DNA from: Thermoplasmata archaeon | GTDB taxonomy: Archaea > Thermoplasmatota > Thermoplasmata > Lutacidiplasmatales > UBA184 | Length of the DNA stretch: 31,417 nt | Reading direction: 5' to 3' | Assembly (NCBI GenBank): GCA_030046135.1 | Contig: JASIEC010000159.1 | Span: 1 to 31,417 of the forward strand | In this document: piece after piece, positions 1 through 7,230 of the stretch | Numbering within the stretch: position 1 is the stretch's first letter | Layout of the letters: the number at the start of each line of letters is the position of its first letter | The notes under the pieces: model-generated | Seen by the model: only the letters and a program-made list of their open reading frames with translations | The model's database searches: none | What the model was told of the DNA's origin: nothing | Translations under genes and position numbers: made by a program

Positions 1-2
1 CG

Positions 3-188
3 CTCACCGAGATGGGACTCGGCCTCGCCCCCGCCGCCCGGGAACTGCGAGCCTGGGGGGAGCGATGGCTCCTCCCTCGGCGGCAGGCCGCGATCCGCGC
101 CAACGCCACCCCCCGCCGGGTCCCGGTGATCCAGGGGGAGCTCCCGACGGTCGTCGTCGCGGAGTCGGACGGACGGGGTCGCCGGTAG
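3..188 (+). CDS. C-terminal end of an unidentified protein (5' truncated)
   Basis: An open frame enters from the left edge and stops with TAG at 186-188, giving the last 61 residues of a protein. The tail is rich in Arg and Ala and ends in ESDGRGRR. I see no recognisable domain, so no function is given. A longer overlapping frame (65-397) starts with a Pro/Gly/Arg-rich peptide that looks like GC-driven noise. The frame chosen here has the G/C-ending codons typical of the other genes, but the short length keeps confidence low. Confidence 0.4.
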   Translation, partial: LTEMGLGLAPAARELRAWGERWLLPRRQAAIRANATPRRVPVIQGELPTVVVAESDGRGRR

Positions 189-487
189 GACGCGAGCCCC
201 GGGACGGAACCGTCCCCGAGGAACCGTTCCACGGACCCCCCCTCCGCGGTTCATCTACTCCGGGGACGGTCGTTCCTTCGCAACCACCCCGAGAAGGGTC
301 GTCAACATCGCCACAAGGGGACCTCGCCGGGTCCCGGGCGTGCGACGCCCCTTCTCACACCTCACCTTCCATCGTTCTTCGGAGCGAGCTTGGTTGACCG
401 GATCTTCGTCGACATCGAAACGCGGTCGCGTGCCGCGGGCAAACCCAGTAAGGACGTAAGAAGCTGGTTTGAATTGCTGTCGCCACC
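189..487. other. Intergenic region before thpR
   Basis: About 300 bases with no convincing gene on either strand. The octamer GGAACCGT occurs twice as a direct repeat in the first part. The only regulatory candidate is a weak TATA-like stretch, CGTAAGAA, at about 455-462, roughly 27 nt before the thpR GTG, which would fit a leaderless thpR transcript. No tRNA T-arm motif, CRISPR repeat or terminal inverted repeats were seen. Confidence 0.4.
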
Positions 488-1033
488 GTGCGCGCCTTCG
501 TTGCGCTCGAGCTCGCCCCTGGGTCTGGCGTCTCGTGGTCCGCCGGCACCGCCGACCATCTCACGCTCGAGTTCTTAGGGGAGGTTCCTGCTGACGAAAT
601 CCCTCGGATTGTAGATCTTCTCCGCTCCGTAGGAGCGACCTCGACGCCATTCGATCTTACAGTCAGTGGAGTCGGGGCGTTCCCGTCCGCGTCGGCGCCC
701 CGTATTGTCTGGCTCGGTGTTACGGAGGGGCGGCGGGTCGCGGAGGACCTCGCCCACCGAATCCGCGAGGCGCTCGCCGATGTCGTTGCGGCCCCTACGG
801 ATCCGTTCGTCGCCCACGTCACTTGGTTCCGAGTCCGATCAGCGGAGGCGCGGCAGGCCGCCCTCGAGGTCCTGGACGGGCGGCGGGCCCCGCCGCCCGC
901 CCGCACGAGCCGGATCCGCGAGTTCGTGCTCAAGGAGAGCTTACTTGGACCCCGGGGAGCAGTTCACCGGACAATCGAGCGGTTCCCCCTCGGGCACTCC
1001 GATCAGGACGGGTCGCGCCCGACGAGGTCGTAG
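488..1033 (+). CDS. thpR: RNA 2',3'-cyclic phosphodiesterase (2H family)
   Basis: This 181-aa protein has the two signature motifs of the 2H phosphoesterases: His24-x-Thr26 (HLTLEFLG) and His110-x-Thr112 (HVTW). The family hydrolyses 2',3'-cyclic phosphates on RNA ends to 2'-phosphates and, in archaea, is linked to tRNA splicing and repair. The GTG start at 488 gives MRAFVALEL, the usual first beta strand. The first HxT motif lies near residue 24, whereas it is usually around 35-45, so the first helix of the fold looks shortened. The gene runs convergent with glyA and overlaps its end by about 31 nt. A weak TATA-like element lies about 27 nt upstream. Assignment is firm from both motifs; physiological substrates are inferred. 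Confidence 0.85.
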   Translation: MRAFVALELAPGSGVSWSAGTADHLTLEFLGEVPADEIPRIVDLLRSVGATSTPFDLTVSGVGAFPSASAPRIVWLGVTEGRRVAEDLAHRIREALADVVAAPTDPFVAHVTWFRVRSAEARQAALEVLDGRRAPPPARTSRIREFVLKESLLGPRGAVHRTIERFPLGHSDQDGSRPTRS

Positions 1034-2292
1034 TAGCGGTAGGCGGCCTCGCCGGCGGCGAAGCAGTAGCGCAGGGTCGTGAAGGGCCGTTTCAGCTCCG
1101 CCGCGCGCTCGCGGATCTCGGCGGCGGGCCGCCCGCGGTGGAGGAGGTCGTGGGCGAGCTCGGCGATCTGCTCCATCTCCTTCTCCCCCATCCCGAGGCG
1201 GGTCACCTCGGGGGTGCCGAGGCGGATCCCGCCCGGGCGCTTCGGGCTCGTGTCCCCCGGGAGGAGGTTCTTGTTCGCGACGAGGCCCGCGTCGGCGAGC
1301 CTCCGCGCCGCCTCCGCCCCGCCCCCCTCGGCGTCGGCGCGGACCGCGATCGTGTGGGAGCGCGTGAACCCGAGGTGCTCGCCGAGGACGTCGAACCCCC
1401 GGGCGTGCAGCGCCTGCGCGAGCGCCCGCGCGTTGGCGATCGTCCGGCGAGCGTACTCGCGCCCGAACTCGAGATGCTCGGCGAGGCTCACCGCGAGCGC
1501 CGCCATCGCGTGGAGGTGGTGGTTGCTCGTCACGCCGGGGAACGCTCCCGAGCGCAGCCGCTGAAGGAGCTCCTCGTCCCCCTCCCCGAGGAGGATCCCG
1601 TGCTGCGGGCCGGGGAGCGTCTTGTGCGTCGAGGCGCTCAGGACGGTGCACCCCTCCCGGAGCGGGTCCTGGAACTCGCCGCCCGCGATCAGGCCCAGGA
1701 CGTGGGCGCCGTCGTACCAGCCGCGCGCGCCGATCTCCTCGAGCGTCGGGCGCAGCTCCTCGACCGGGAGCGGGAACAGGAACAGCGACAGGCCGAACAG
1801 GCAGGTCTTCGGGCGGACCGCCCTCAGGATCTCCCGCGTCTTCGCGACGTCGATCGTCATCCGCTCCGCGTCCCACGCGTAGTAGACCGGCTTCACGCCG
1901 CGCAGCCCGAACGCCCCGAACGCGGCGCTCGAGATGTGGGCGCCGTCGGCGAGGCGGCTCGTTCCCACGAGGTCCCCGGGCTCGGTGAGCGCCTTCAGGA
2001 CCGCGAGGTTCGCGACGGTCCCCGAGATCGGGCGGACGTCCGCGAACGAGCAGCGGAACAGGCGGCGCGCGAGGTCGAGGCAGACGGTCTCGATCTCGTC
2101 GACCTGCTCGTTCCCCTCGTAGTACCGCTCCCCCGGGAGGCCCTCGGCGTACCTCGAGTGGAGGTCGGAGATGAGCATCTCCTTCGCGTACGGGGACAGG
2201 AGGTTCTCGCTCGCGATCAGCGGGATCGACCGCTCGAACCGGGCCGAGTGCTCCCGGGCGAGCGCCCGGAGGTGCGCGACGGTCTCGGCCAT
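1003..2292 (-). CDS. glyA: Serine hydroxymethyltransferase
   Basis: This PLP enzyme converts serine and a tetrahydropterin to glycine and the methylene form, feeding one-carbon metabolism. The 429-aa protein shows IASENLLSPYAKEM near residue 26, YDGAHVLGLIAGG near 193 (Asp194 contacts the PLP pyridine nitrogen in the family) and STHKTLPGPQHG with Lys224 as the Schiff-base lysine. I chose the ATG at 2292 because homology starts there (MAETVAHLR). The frame stays open to a GTG at 2391, which would add 33 low-complexity residues rich in Pro, Gly and Arg. The only visible TATA (2421-2426) is placed better for the upstream GTG, so the start is uncertain. The gene is divergent from the thioesterase and convergent with thpR. 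Confidence 0.93.
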   Translation of the reverse strand: MAETVAHLRALAREHSARFERSIPLIASENLLSPYAKEMLISDLHSRYAEGLPGERYYEGNEQVDEIETVCLDLARRLFRCSFADVRPISGTVANLAVLKALTEPGDLVGTSRLADGAHISSAAFGAFGLRGVKPVYYAWDAERMTIDVAKTREILRAVRPKTCLFGLSLFLFPLPVEELRPTLEEIGARGWYDGAHVLGLIAGGEFQDPLREGCTVLSASTHKTLPGPQHGILLGEGDEELLQRLRSGAFPGVTSNHHLHAMAALAVSLAEHLEFGREYARRTIANARALAQALHARGFDVLGEHLGFTRSHTIAVRADAEGGGAEAARRLADAGLVANKNLLPGDTSPKRPGGIRLGTPEVTRLGMGEKEMEQIAELAHDLLHRGRPAAEIRERAAELKRPFTTLRYCFAAGEAAYRYYDLVGRDPS

Positions 2293-2420
2293 CGTCCGCC
2301 GCGATCCCGCTCCGGACGGGACCGGGGACCCCCCCACCCCCCGGTTTCCTGTGGACCCGCGGGCGGCCGGGGGCTTCGACTTCGCGGGCACGGGGGTCGC
2401 GGAGGGAGCCGTTCCTTCCC

Positions 2421-2426
2421 ATATAT
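2421..2426. promoter_or_regulatory. ATATAT box, possibly bidirectional promoter
   Basis: The symmetric ATATAT sits in GC-rich DNA, 25-30 nt before the ATG of the thioesterase (2451), which predicts a leaderless transcript on the plus strand. On the minus strand it would start transcription near 2397, just before the alternative GTG of glyA at 2391. No other AT-rich element lies between the two genes. Confidence 0.6.
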
Positions 2427-2450
2427 CCCCCGTCGTCTCGGACGGAGGCG

Positions 2451-2903
2451 ATGACGGAGGCGACCGCGAGGCCCTGGCCGGTCCGACGGCGGTTCGCCGT
2501 CACCTACCACGACATCGACGTCCTGGGCCACTTGAACCACGCCGCGTACTTTCCGATGATGGAAACGCTCCGCTGCGAGTACTATCTCCCGCTGCTCGGG
2601 ACGAACGATCCGTCCCGGCTGGACATCATCCTCGCCGAGGCGTCGTGTCGCTACCTCGCCCCCGTCGCCTACGGGGAGGAGCTCGTGGGCGAGGTCGCTC
2701 CCGTCCGGCCTCCCGGACGGACGAGCTTCGTCCTCCTCTATCGGTTCACCGAGCCGACGCGCGGGGTCGTCACCGCGCGAGGGCGCACGGTGATCGTTAC
2801 GTACGACTACCGGACCGCGTCGAAGCGACCGATCGCCGAGTCGGTCCGTGGTCGGCTCGATGCCGACGGGGTCGACCCTGCCGCCGAGGGGTGGACGGCG
2901 TAG
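2451..2903 (+). CDS. Acyl-CoA thioesterase, 4HBT/hotdog family
   Basis: A 150-aa single-domain hotdog protein. The motif HDIDVLGHLNHAAYFPMMET (about residues 20-39) is the YbgC/FadM/4-hydroxybenzoyl-CoA thioesterase signature, with Asp23 in the position of the catalytic aspartate. Such enzymes hydrolyse acyl-CoA thioesters in the cytoplasm; the acyl substrate cannot be told from sequence. The ATG at 2451 is 25-30 nt after ATATAT, fitting a leaderless mRNA. It is followed on the opposite strand by the SRP RNA gene, so it is probably monocistronic. Confidence 0.8.
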   Translation: MTEATARPWPVRRRFAVTYHDIDVLGHLNHAAYFPMMETLRCEYYLPLLGTNDPSRLDIILAEASCRYLAPVAYGEELVGEVAPVRPPGRTSFVLLYRFTEPTRGVVTARGRTVIVTYDYRTASKRPIAESVRGRLDADGVDPAAEGWTA

Positions 2904-2940
2904 GGTTCCAGTGGAAACGGGGGGGTGGGGGAGGTCGGTC

Positions 2941-2959
2941 GGGCCCCGGAACGGGGCCC
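2941..2959 (-). terminator. GC hairpin just after the SRP RNA gene
   Basis: A perfect 7-bp inverted repeat, GGGCCCC and GGGGCCC with a 5-nt loop, lies 3-4 nt beyond the predicted 3' end of the minus-strand SRP RNA. It is followed on that strand by a pyrimidine-rich stretch (2905-2940). It could be a terminator or 3' processing signal; archaeal terminators usually depend on T runs, which are weak here. Confidence 0.35.
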
Positions 2960-2962
2960 GGT

Positions 2963-3273
2963 GCTAGGCCAGCAGGATTGCCGCCCGGAGGAACCCCGCG
3001 GGAACCCCGCGCGCTCCTCGGCCCCGTCACCCCGCCAGCGTCGACGGGTCACGGTAAGGCTGCTCCCGTCAGGACCTGACCCGGTGCCCGTGATGGATAC
3101 CCGCTAGGGCGCTCCTCCGAGCGCCCGTCGCGGGACCCGCGGCCCGGCGGAACAGAGCGTCTGCGAAGCCACGCGGGACGCGCGACTCCTCCGAACGTCG
3201 CTCCTGCCTGTCACCCCCGCTAAGGACGGTTTCGGTGTGTAAGGGGACGCCCAACCCCCCGGTCCAGCCTAGC
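2963..3273 (-). ncRNA. ffs: Signal recognition particle RNA (archaeal 7S type)
   Basis: Read on the minus strand, the ~311-nt RNA starts GCTAGGC (3273-3267) and ends GCCTAGC (2969-2963), which pair as the closing helix 1. Helix 8, the SRP54 site, reads GTCAGGTCC-TGAC-GGGAGCAGC around 3057-3080. Helix 6, the SRP19 site, is GGGCGCTC-GGAG-GAGCGCCC at 3107-3126 with the expected GGAG tetraloop. The 5' domain contains GGGCGTCCCCTTACAC, resembling the Alu-domain region of archaeal SRP RNAs. The size matches archaeal SRP RNA (~300 nt). The odd point is the helix 8 tetraloop, UGAC rather than GNRA-type GGAA. A TATA-like element lies at the right distance upstream. End positions are predicted from helix 1 and could be off by a few bases. 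Confidence 0.9.
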
Positions 3274-3293
3274 GCCCATCGACCGGCGGGGTC

Positions 3294-3301
3294 GTACTTA
3301 G
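3294..3301 (-). promoter_or_regulatory. TATA-like element of the SRP RNA gene
   Basis: On the minus strand this reads GCTAAGTA(C), centred about 25 nt before the predicted RNA 5' end at 3273. It is the only A/T-rich patch between the SRP RNA and the upstream gene, which ends at 3344. Confidence 0.5.
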
Positions 3302-3343
3302 CGCTTGGGACGCGGCGGCCCCGGGGCCCGGGGGCGCCCGGGC

Positions 3344-5566
3344 CTAGCGGATGTGCTCCAGGCTGAACGAGCCCAGGTTGAACGAGCGCTTCGTGAACGT
3401 GTAGCCGACCCAGCTCCTCGCCTGGGCGTCGCCGATGCCGCGGACCGCGAGGAACGTCTTCATCTGTTCGATCTTGAGGTTGAGCGAGCCGTCGACCATG
3501 TGCTCGAGCGTCTCGAGGTCCGCCTCGGAGTGCATGCCGCTCTCGAGGACGTAGTAGCCGACGGCCCCGTCGATCTTGCGCCGCCCGACGAACGGCTGCA
3601 GGAACCGGAACGTCGCGGTCGTGTCGAGGTAGGCGGTGATCGTCGAGACCGACTCGAAGATCAGCCGGTAGCCGTGGAACTTCGCCTTCAACTCCTCGGC
3701 GAACCCGTTGACCGTCTGGCCGAGCTGCTCGAGGATCGCCTTGTCCCCCGAGGAGAGGAACCGCACCCCGGGGGCCGCCGTCGGGGAGCTCACGGAGAGC
3801 GAGTAGACGTCGATGTACCGGAGCATCCCGGCGCGCTCGGCGTCCGCGAACTTGGGGTAGAGCGCCTCGAGGTCGTCGCGGACGTGCCGCCAGGTCTTGT
3901 CGGTCACGACCCAGATCGACGGGATCCCCAGCCGGAGGCCCTCCGTCGAGAAGAGGCGGGCGAGGACGTCCTTGCCCGTGTGCGCCGGGCCGTTCACCAG
4001 CACCTGGGCGCCCGCCGGGAACCCCCCGTAGAGCAGATCGTCCAGGCGGCGGACGCCGCTCTTCACCTTCACCTCGGCGCCGGCGGCGACGCTCTCCGCG
4101 TGGAGCTGGCTCGCCTCCGCCTGCGCGGCCGTGCCGCTCATCGTCTCGAGCTCGCGCTTGCGCTCCGCGAGCTCCTCCTCCCGGCCCCGGAGCTCGGCCT
4201 CGCGCTTCGCGAGCTCGTGCGACATCTCCTCGAGCCGCTGGGCCTGGTCGGTCTTCGTCGCGCCGGCACCGGTCTCCCGGCGGATCGTCTCCAGGCGCCG
4301 CGCCTCGAGGTCGAGCGCCTGCCGACGGACCTGGAGCTGCTGATCGAAGGAGGCGAGCTCCTTCTCCTTGAACTCGACGGACGTGCGGCGGCGGTCCGCC
4401 TCCTCCGCGCGCAGGCGGATCTCCTCGAACTTCGTGCGGAGCTCGTTCTCCCGGGCGACGAGGTCGCGCTCCCGGTCGGCGGCCTCCTGGAGCTGGCGGG
4501 CGAGCGCGGCCGGGACCGACGAGCCGTCCCGGGACAGGAGCGTCGCCTGGCCCTCGGCGCGCTCGGCGGCGCTCGAGAGGCGCCGGATCTCCCCCTCGAG
4601 CTGAACGACCCGACGCCGCAGCTCGGCCTCCCGGTCGATGAACTCGTGCTCCCGATCGGTGAACTCCGCGCGCAGGCGGCGCTCGAGCTCGGGGCTCCCG
4701 CCGGCGGGCCCGGCCGCGGCGGTGCCGGGGGCCGACGGGGCCGCGCCTTCCGGCGCCCCCGGGCCCTCGACGGCCGCGAGGCGGACCTTGAGCCCGGCGA
4801 TCTCCTCCTCCTTCGCCCGGACCGCGGCGTCGCGCTCCTTGCCCTCGCGCGAGCGGACGTACTTGATCACGGCGATCGAGCCGCGCTTCACGTGCTCGAC
4901 CTGCTCCTCGAGCTGCTTGCGCTTCGCCCGTTCGTCGAACAGCTGCCGCTGGAGGTCCTGGACCTCCTGGATCACCGCCGCCGGGTCGAACTGCCCCGAG
5001 GTGACCCGGTCGAGCAGCCCCGTGAGCCAGCGAACGACCGTCTCCTCGCGCTCGAGGACCGGGTCCAGGTGCGACCCCGACGTCGGGACGGGGCCGGACG
5101 CGCCGGCGTCGCCCGGGGCGGGCCCCGGGCCGGGGGCGGCGCCCGGCCGCCCGCTCTCGGAGGAGCGGATCCACTCCTCCATCGCCCGGTCGTCGCCGCC
5201 GATCCATTTCTTGAGAACGTCGGTCGATCCCTTCCGGCTCGGCGCGATCCGCGGCCGGGCGCTCCGCTCCGAGCGCTTCACGGAGCCGGCCCACTTCTCG
5301 ACGATCCCGTCGACGTCGACCCCGGCGGGGGGCGCGGCGGGGGACCGGTCGGCGTCGCGGTGCACCAGGGCGCGGTCGGTGGCCGGGATCCCGAGGCGCT
5401 CGAGCGCGTCGGGGGAGAGCTCGCGGACGGCGTCGGGGCTCGTGTAGCCCGCGTCGACGAGGCGCTGGGCGCTGTCGCGGCGGACCCCGAGGGCTCGGGC
5501 GAGCTCCTCGACGGGGGCGATCCCCCCTTCCATCTCCCCGGGCGCTCCTCCGGCCGAACCGTCCAT
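3344..5566 (-). CDS. HhH / coiled-coil / RecA-like (RAD55-KaiC family) protein
   Basis: A 740-aa three-part protein. Residues ~15-65 resemble helix-hairpin-helix repeats (ALGVRRDSAQRLVDAGYTSP). A Gly/Pro/Ala-rich linker follows, then a long charged coiled coil from about 190 to 485, broken near 265-290 by a Pro/Ala/Gly patch. Residues ~495-740 form a RecA-like domain of the RAD55/KaiC/GvpD kind, beginning SGVRRLDDLLYGGFPAG. The P-loop is GPAHTGKD (526-533), with Asp where Thr/Ser is expected, and the Walker B strand reads LIFES (635-639), so ATP hydrolysis may be lost or altered. The layout recalls SMC-like or chromosome-associated RecA paralogues, but the function is unknown. It is divergent from tyrS with its own TATA box; an internal ATG at codon 12 is an alternative start. 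Confidence 0.8.
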   Translation of the reverse strand: MDGSAGGAPGEMEGGIAPVEELARALGVRRDSAQRLVDAGYTSPDAVRELSPDALERLGIPATDRALVHRDADRSPAAPPAGVDVDGIVEKWAGSVKRSERSARPRIAPSRKGSTDVLKKWIGGDDRAMEEWIRSSESGRPGAAPGPGPAPGDAGASGPVPTSGSHLDPVLEREETVVRWLTGLLDRVTSGQFDPAAVIQEVQDLQRQLFDERAKRKQLEEQVEHVKRGSIAVIKYVRSREGKERDAAVRAKEEEIAGLKVRLAAVEGPGAPEGAAPSAPGTAAAGPAGGSPELERRLRAEFTDREHEFIDREAELRRRVVQLEGEIRRLSSAAERAEGQATLLSRDGSSVPAALARQLQEAADRERDLVARENELRTKFEEIRLRAEEADRRRTSVEFKEKELASFDQQLQVRRQALDLEARRLETIRRETGAGATKTDQAQRLEEMSHELAKREAELRGREEELAERKRELETMSGTAAQAEASQLHAESVAAGAEVKVKSGVRRLDDLLYGGFPAGAQVLVNGPAHTGKDVLARLFSTEGLRLGIPSIWVVTDKTWRHVRDDLEALYPKFADAERAGMLRYIDVYSLSVSSPTAAPGVRFLSSGDKAILEQLGQTVNGFAEELKAKFHGYRLIFESVSTITAYLDTTATFRFLQPFVGRRKIDGAVGYYVLESGMHSEADLETLEHMVDGSLNLKIEQMKTFLAVRGIGDAQARSWVGYTFTKRSFNLGSFSLEHIR

Positions 5567-5596
5567 GCGGGGAGCTAGCTAGCGCGGCGAGGGGTC

Positions 5597-5606
5597 TTAA
5601 TATACT
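5597..5606 (-). promoter_or_regulatory. TATA box for the HhH/coiled-coil/RecA-like gene
   Basis: Minus-strand AGTATATTAA is one of the strongest A/T islands in the window and lies 31-40 nt before the ATG at 5566, predicting a very short leader. The palindrome GCTAGCTAGC (5574-5583) sits over the expected transcription start. Confidence 0.7.
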
Positions 5607-5652
5607 CTGTCGCGCGGCGCGCGCCGCCGGCGGGGGAGATTCGCCCTCGACG

Positions 5653-5659
5653 GCCTAAA
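5653..5659 (+). promoter_or_regulatory. Weak TATA box for tyrS
   Basis: CCTAAAG lies 25-31 nt before the GTG of tyrS at 5684 in GC-rich surroundings, the spacing seen at other genes here. It predicts a leaderless transcript. Confidence 0.5.
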
Positions 5660-5683
5660 GAGCGGCGCGCGCCACGAGGCGCC

Positions 5684-6766
5684 GTGGACCTCGACGGGCG
5701 CGTCGAGCGGACGGCCCGCCACGCCGTCGAGGTGCTCACGCTCGAGGAGCTCCGCGCGCTCCTCGCGCGGAACGATCGGCCCCGGGCGTACATCGGCTTC
5801 GAGCCGTCGGGCGCCCTCACGGTCGCCCACCTCATCACCGCGCGCAAGATCCTCGACCTGGTCGAGGCGGGGTTCGACGTCACCGTCTTCCTCGCCGACT
5901 GGCACGCGTGGATCAACGACAAGCTGGGCGGCGACCTCGAGCGGATCCGAGCGTCGGGCCGCTACATGCAGGCGACGTTCGAGGCGCTCGGCGCCGATCC
6001 GGCGCGCGTCCAGTACCGCTGGGCGAGCGAGCTCGTCGGCGCTTCGGACTACTGGGCCCGCGTCGTCCGCGTCGCGAAGGCGACGACGCTCGCCCGGACC
6101 CGTCGGGCGATGTCGATCATGGGCCGCACCGAGGCCGAGTCGGCGGTCGACAGCTCGAAGCTGTTCTACCCGGCGATGCAGGCCGCCGACATCTTCGAGC
6201 TCCCCGTCGACCTCGCCTACGGCGGCCTCGACCAGCGGCGGGCCCACATCCTCGCGCGCGAGGTCGCGGCGAAGCGCGGCTGGCCCGCCCCCGTCGGGCT
6301 CCACACCCCGCTCCTCGGCTCGTTGAAGGGCTCGGGCCGGATGGACCCCGAGGCGGCGGAGGACGGCGCCGGGAAGATGTCGAAGTCGGACCCCGGCTCG
6401 GGGATCCCGCTCCCGACGGAGCGCGCCGAGATCGACGCGAGGATCAGGGGGGCGTTCTGTCCGGCGAAGGAGGTCGACGCGAACCCCGTCGTCGAGATCG
6501 TCCGCTACATCGGCTTCCCGTGGGAGGGACGGCTCGCGATCGAGCGCTCGCCGAAGCACGGCGGCGCGATCGCCTTCGCGACGGAGGAGGAGTTCCTCGA
6601 CGCCTGGCGCGCCGGCCGCGTCCATCCCCAGGACCTCAAGGCCGCGGTGGCGGCGCTGCTCGACCGGCTCATCGAGCCCGTCCGCGCGCGCTTCCGCGAT
6701 CGCCCCGAGCTCTCGCGCGCGGCGTTCGAGCGTCCCGGCCCCGCGCCGTCGGCCAGCGTTAAATAG
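5684..6766 (+). CDS. tyrS: Tyrosyl-tRNA synthetase (archaeal type)
   Basis: A class I aminoacyl-tRNA synthetase of 360 aa that charges tRNA-Tyr. The HIGH-equivalent region is PSGALTVAHL (41-50), the KMSKS loop is exact at 231-235, and YIGFEPSG and the FLADWHAWINDK segment are typical of the archaeal/eukaryotic TyrRS family. The length matches the compact archaeal form without a bacterial S4 domain. The GTG start is set by a TATA-like element about 27 nt upstream and by the position of homology. The stop codon lies inside the TATA box of the next gene, rpl7ae, so the two genes are adjacent but have separate promoters. Confidence 0.93.
   Translation: MDLDGRVERTARHAVEVLTLEELRALLARNDRPRAYIGFEPSGALTVAHLITARKILDLVEAGFDVTVFLADWHAWINDKLGGDLERIRASGRYMQATFEALGADPARVQYRWASELVGASDYWARVVRVAKATTLARTRRAMSIMGRTEAESAVDSSKLFYPAMQAADIFELPVDLAYGGLDQRRAHILAREVAAKRGWPAPVGLHTPLLGSLKGSGRMDPEAAEDGAGKMSKSDPGSGIPLPTERAEIDARIRGAFCPAKEVDANPVVEIVRYIGFPWEGRLAIERSPKHGGAIAFATEEEFLDAWRAGRVHPQDLKAAVAALLDRLIEPVRARFRDRPELSRAAFERPGPAPSASVK
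6758..6765 (+). promoter_or_regulatory. TATA box of the rpl7ae operon
   Basis: GTTAAATA overlaps the tyrS stop codon (TAG, 6764-6766). Transcription would start about 25 nt downstream, near 6786, leaving a leader of about 48 nt before the L7Ae ATG. This is longer than at most genes in the window and holds the kink-turn. Confidence 0.7.
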
Positions 6767-6794
6767 CAAGGGCCGTACCTCGCCCCGCCCGCGA

Positions 6795-6826
6795 GCCGAG
6801 GACCCCCTCGGGGGTTCCGCTGAGGC
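6795..6826 (+). promoter_or_regulatory. Kink-turn in the rpl7ae mRNA leader
   Basis: The leader folds into all parts of a k-turn. The non-canonical stem is GCC (6795-6797) with GGC (6824-6826). Tandem sheared pairs are G6798-A6799 against G6822-A6823. The 3-nt bulge is GCU (6819-6821). The canonical stem is GGA-CCCC with GGGG-U-UCC, one bulged U, closed by a CUCG loop (6800-6818). GAGG at 6822-6825 lies 8 nt before the ATG and could serve as a ribosome binding site that L7Ae binding would bury. L7Ae is the archaeal k-turn protein and autoregulation through such leaders is known in some archaea; here it is inferred from the fold. Confidence 0.75.
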
Positions 6827-6833
6827 AAGGACC

Positions 6834-7205
6834 ATGGCGCGACCGATCTACGTGCGATTCGAGACGCCGAGCGACCTCGCCGACAAGGCCCTCCAGCTCG
6901 TGCAGGTCGCGAGCGAGACCGGCAAGGTCCGGGTGGGGACGAACGAGGTGACGAAGTCGAGCGAGCGCGCCGAGGCGAAGCTCGTCGTCATGGCCGAGGA
7001 CGTCGACCCGGTCGAGATCCTCGTCCACGTCCCGATGCTCTGCGAGGAGAAGCGGATCCCGTACGTCTACGTCCCGAAGAAGCAGCGGCTCGGCCAGTCC
7101 GCCGGCCTCCAGAAGTCGGCCGCGAGCGTCGCGATCGTCGAGCCGGGCGAGGCGAAGGGCCTGCTCGAGGAGCTCGCCGGCGCGTTCCCGACCCTGAAGA
7201 AGTGA
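6834..7205 (+). CDS. rpl7ae: Ribosomal protein L7Ae
   Basis: A 123-aa kink-turn binding protein that is part of the large ribosomal subunit, the C/D and H/ACA RNPs and, in many archaea, RNase P. The family core is visible as VRVGTNEVTKSSERAEAKLV (about 33-52), followed by AEDVDPVEILVHVPMLCEEK and IPYVYVPKKQRLG. The length is standard. It opens an operon with rps28e (25-nt gap) and rpl24e, the classic archaeal order. Its own mRNA leader contains a k-turn, so it may limit its own translation. Confidence 0.96.
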   Translation: MARPIYVRFETPSDLADKALQLVQVASETGKVRVGTNEVTKSSERAEAKLVVMAEDVDPVEILVHVPMLCEEKRIPYVYVPKKQRLGQSAGLQKSAASVAIVEPGEAKGLLEELAGAFPTLKK

Positions 7206-7230
7206 GGACCGCCCGGCGCACGGTGGAACG

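Noticed and set aside
65..397. 110-codon frame near the left edge
   Set aside because: Low-complexity Pro/Gly/Arg/Ser product without homology; the frame ending at 188 is the better candidate.
3305..5578. 757-codon plus-strand frame opposite the coiled-coil gene
   Set aside because: Composition is the mirror of the charged coiled coil, with no recognisable fold, and the minus-strand gene has a TATA box and clear domains.
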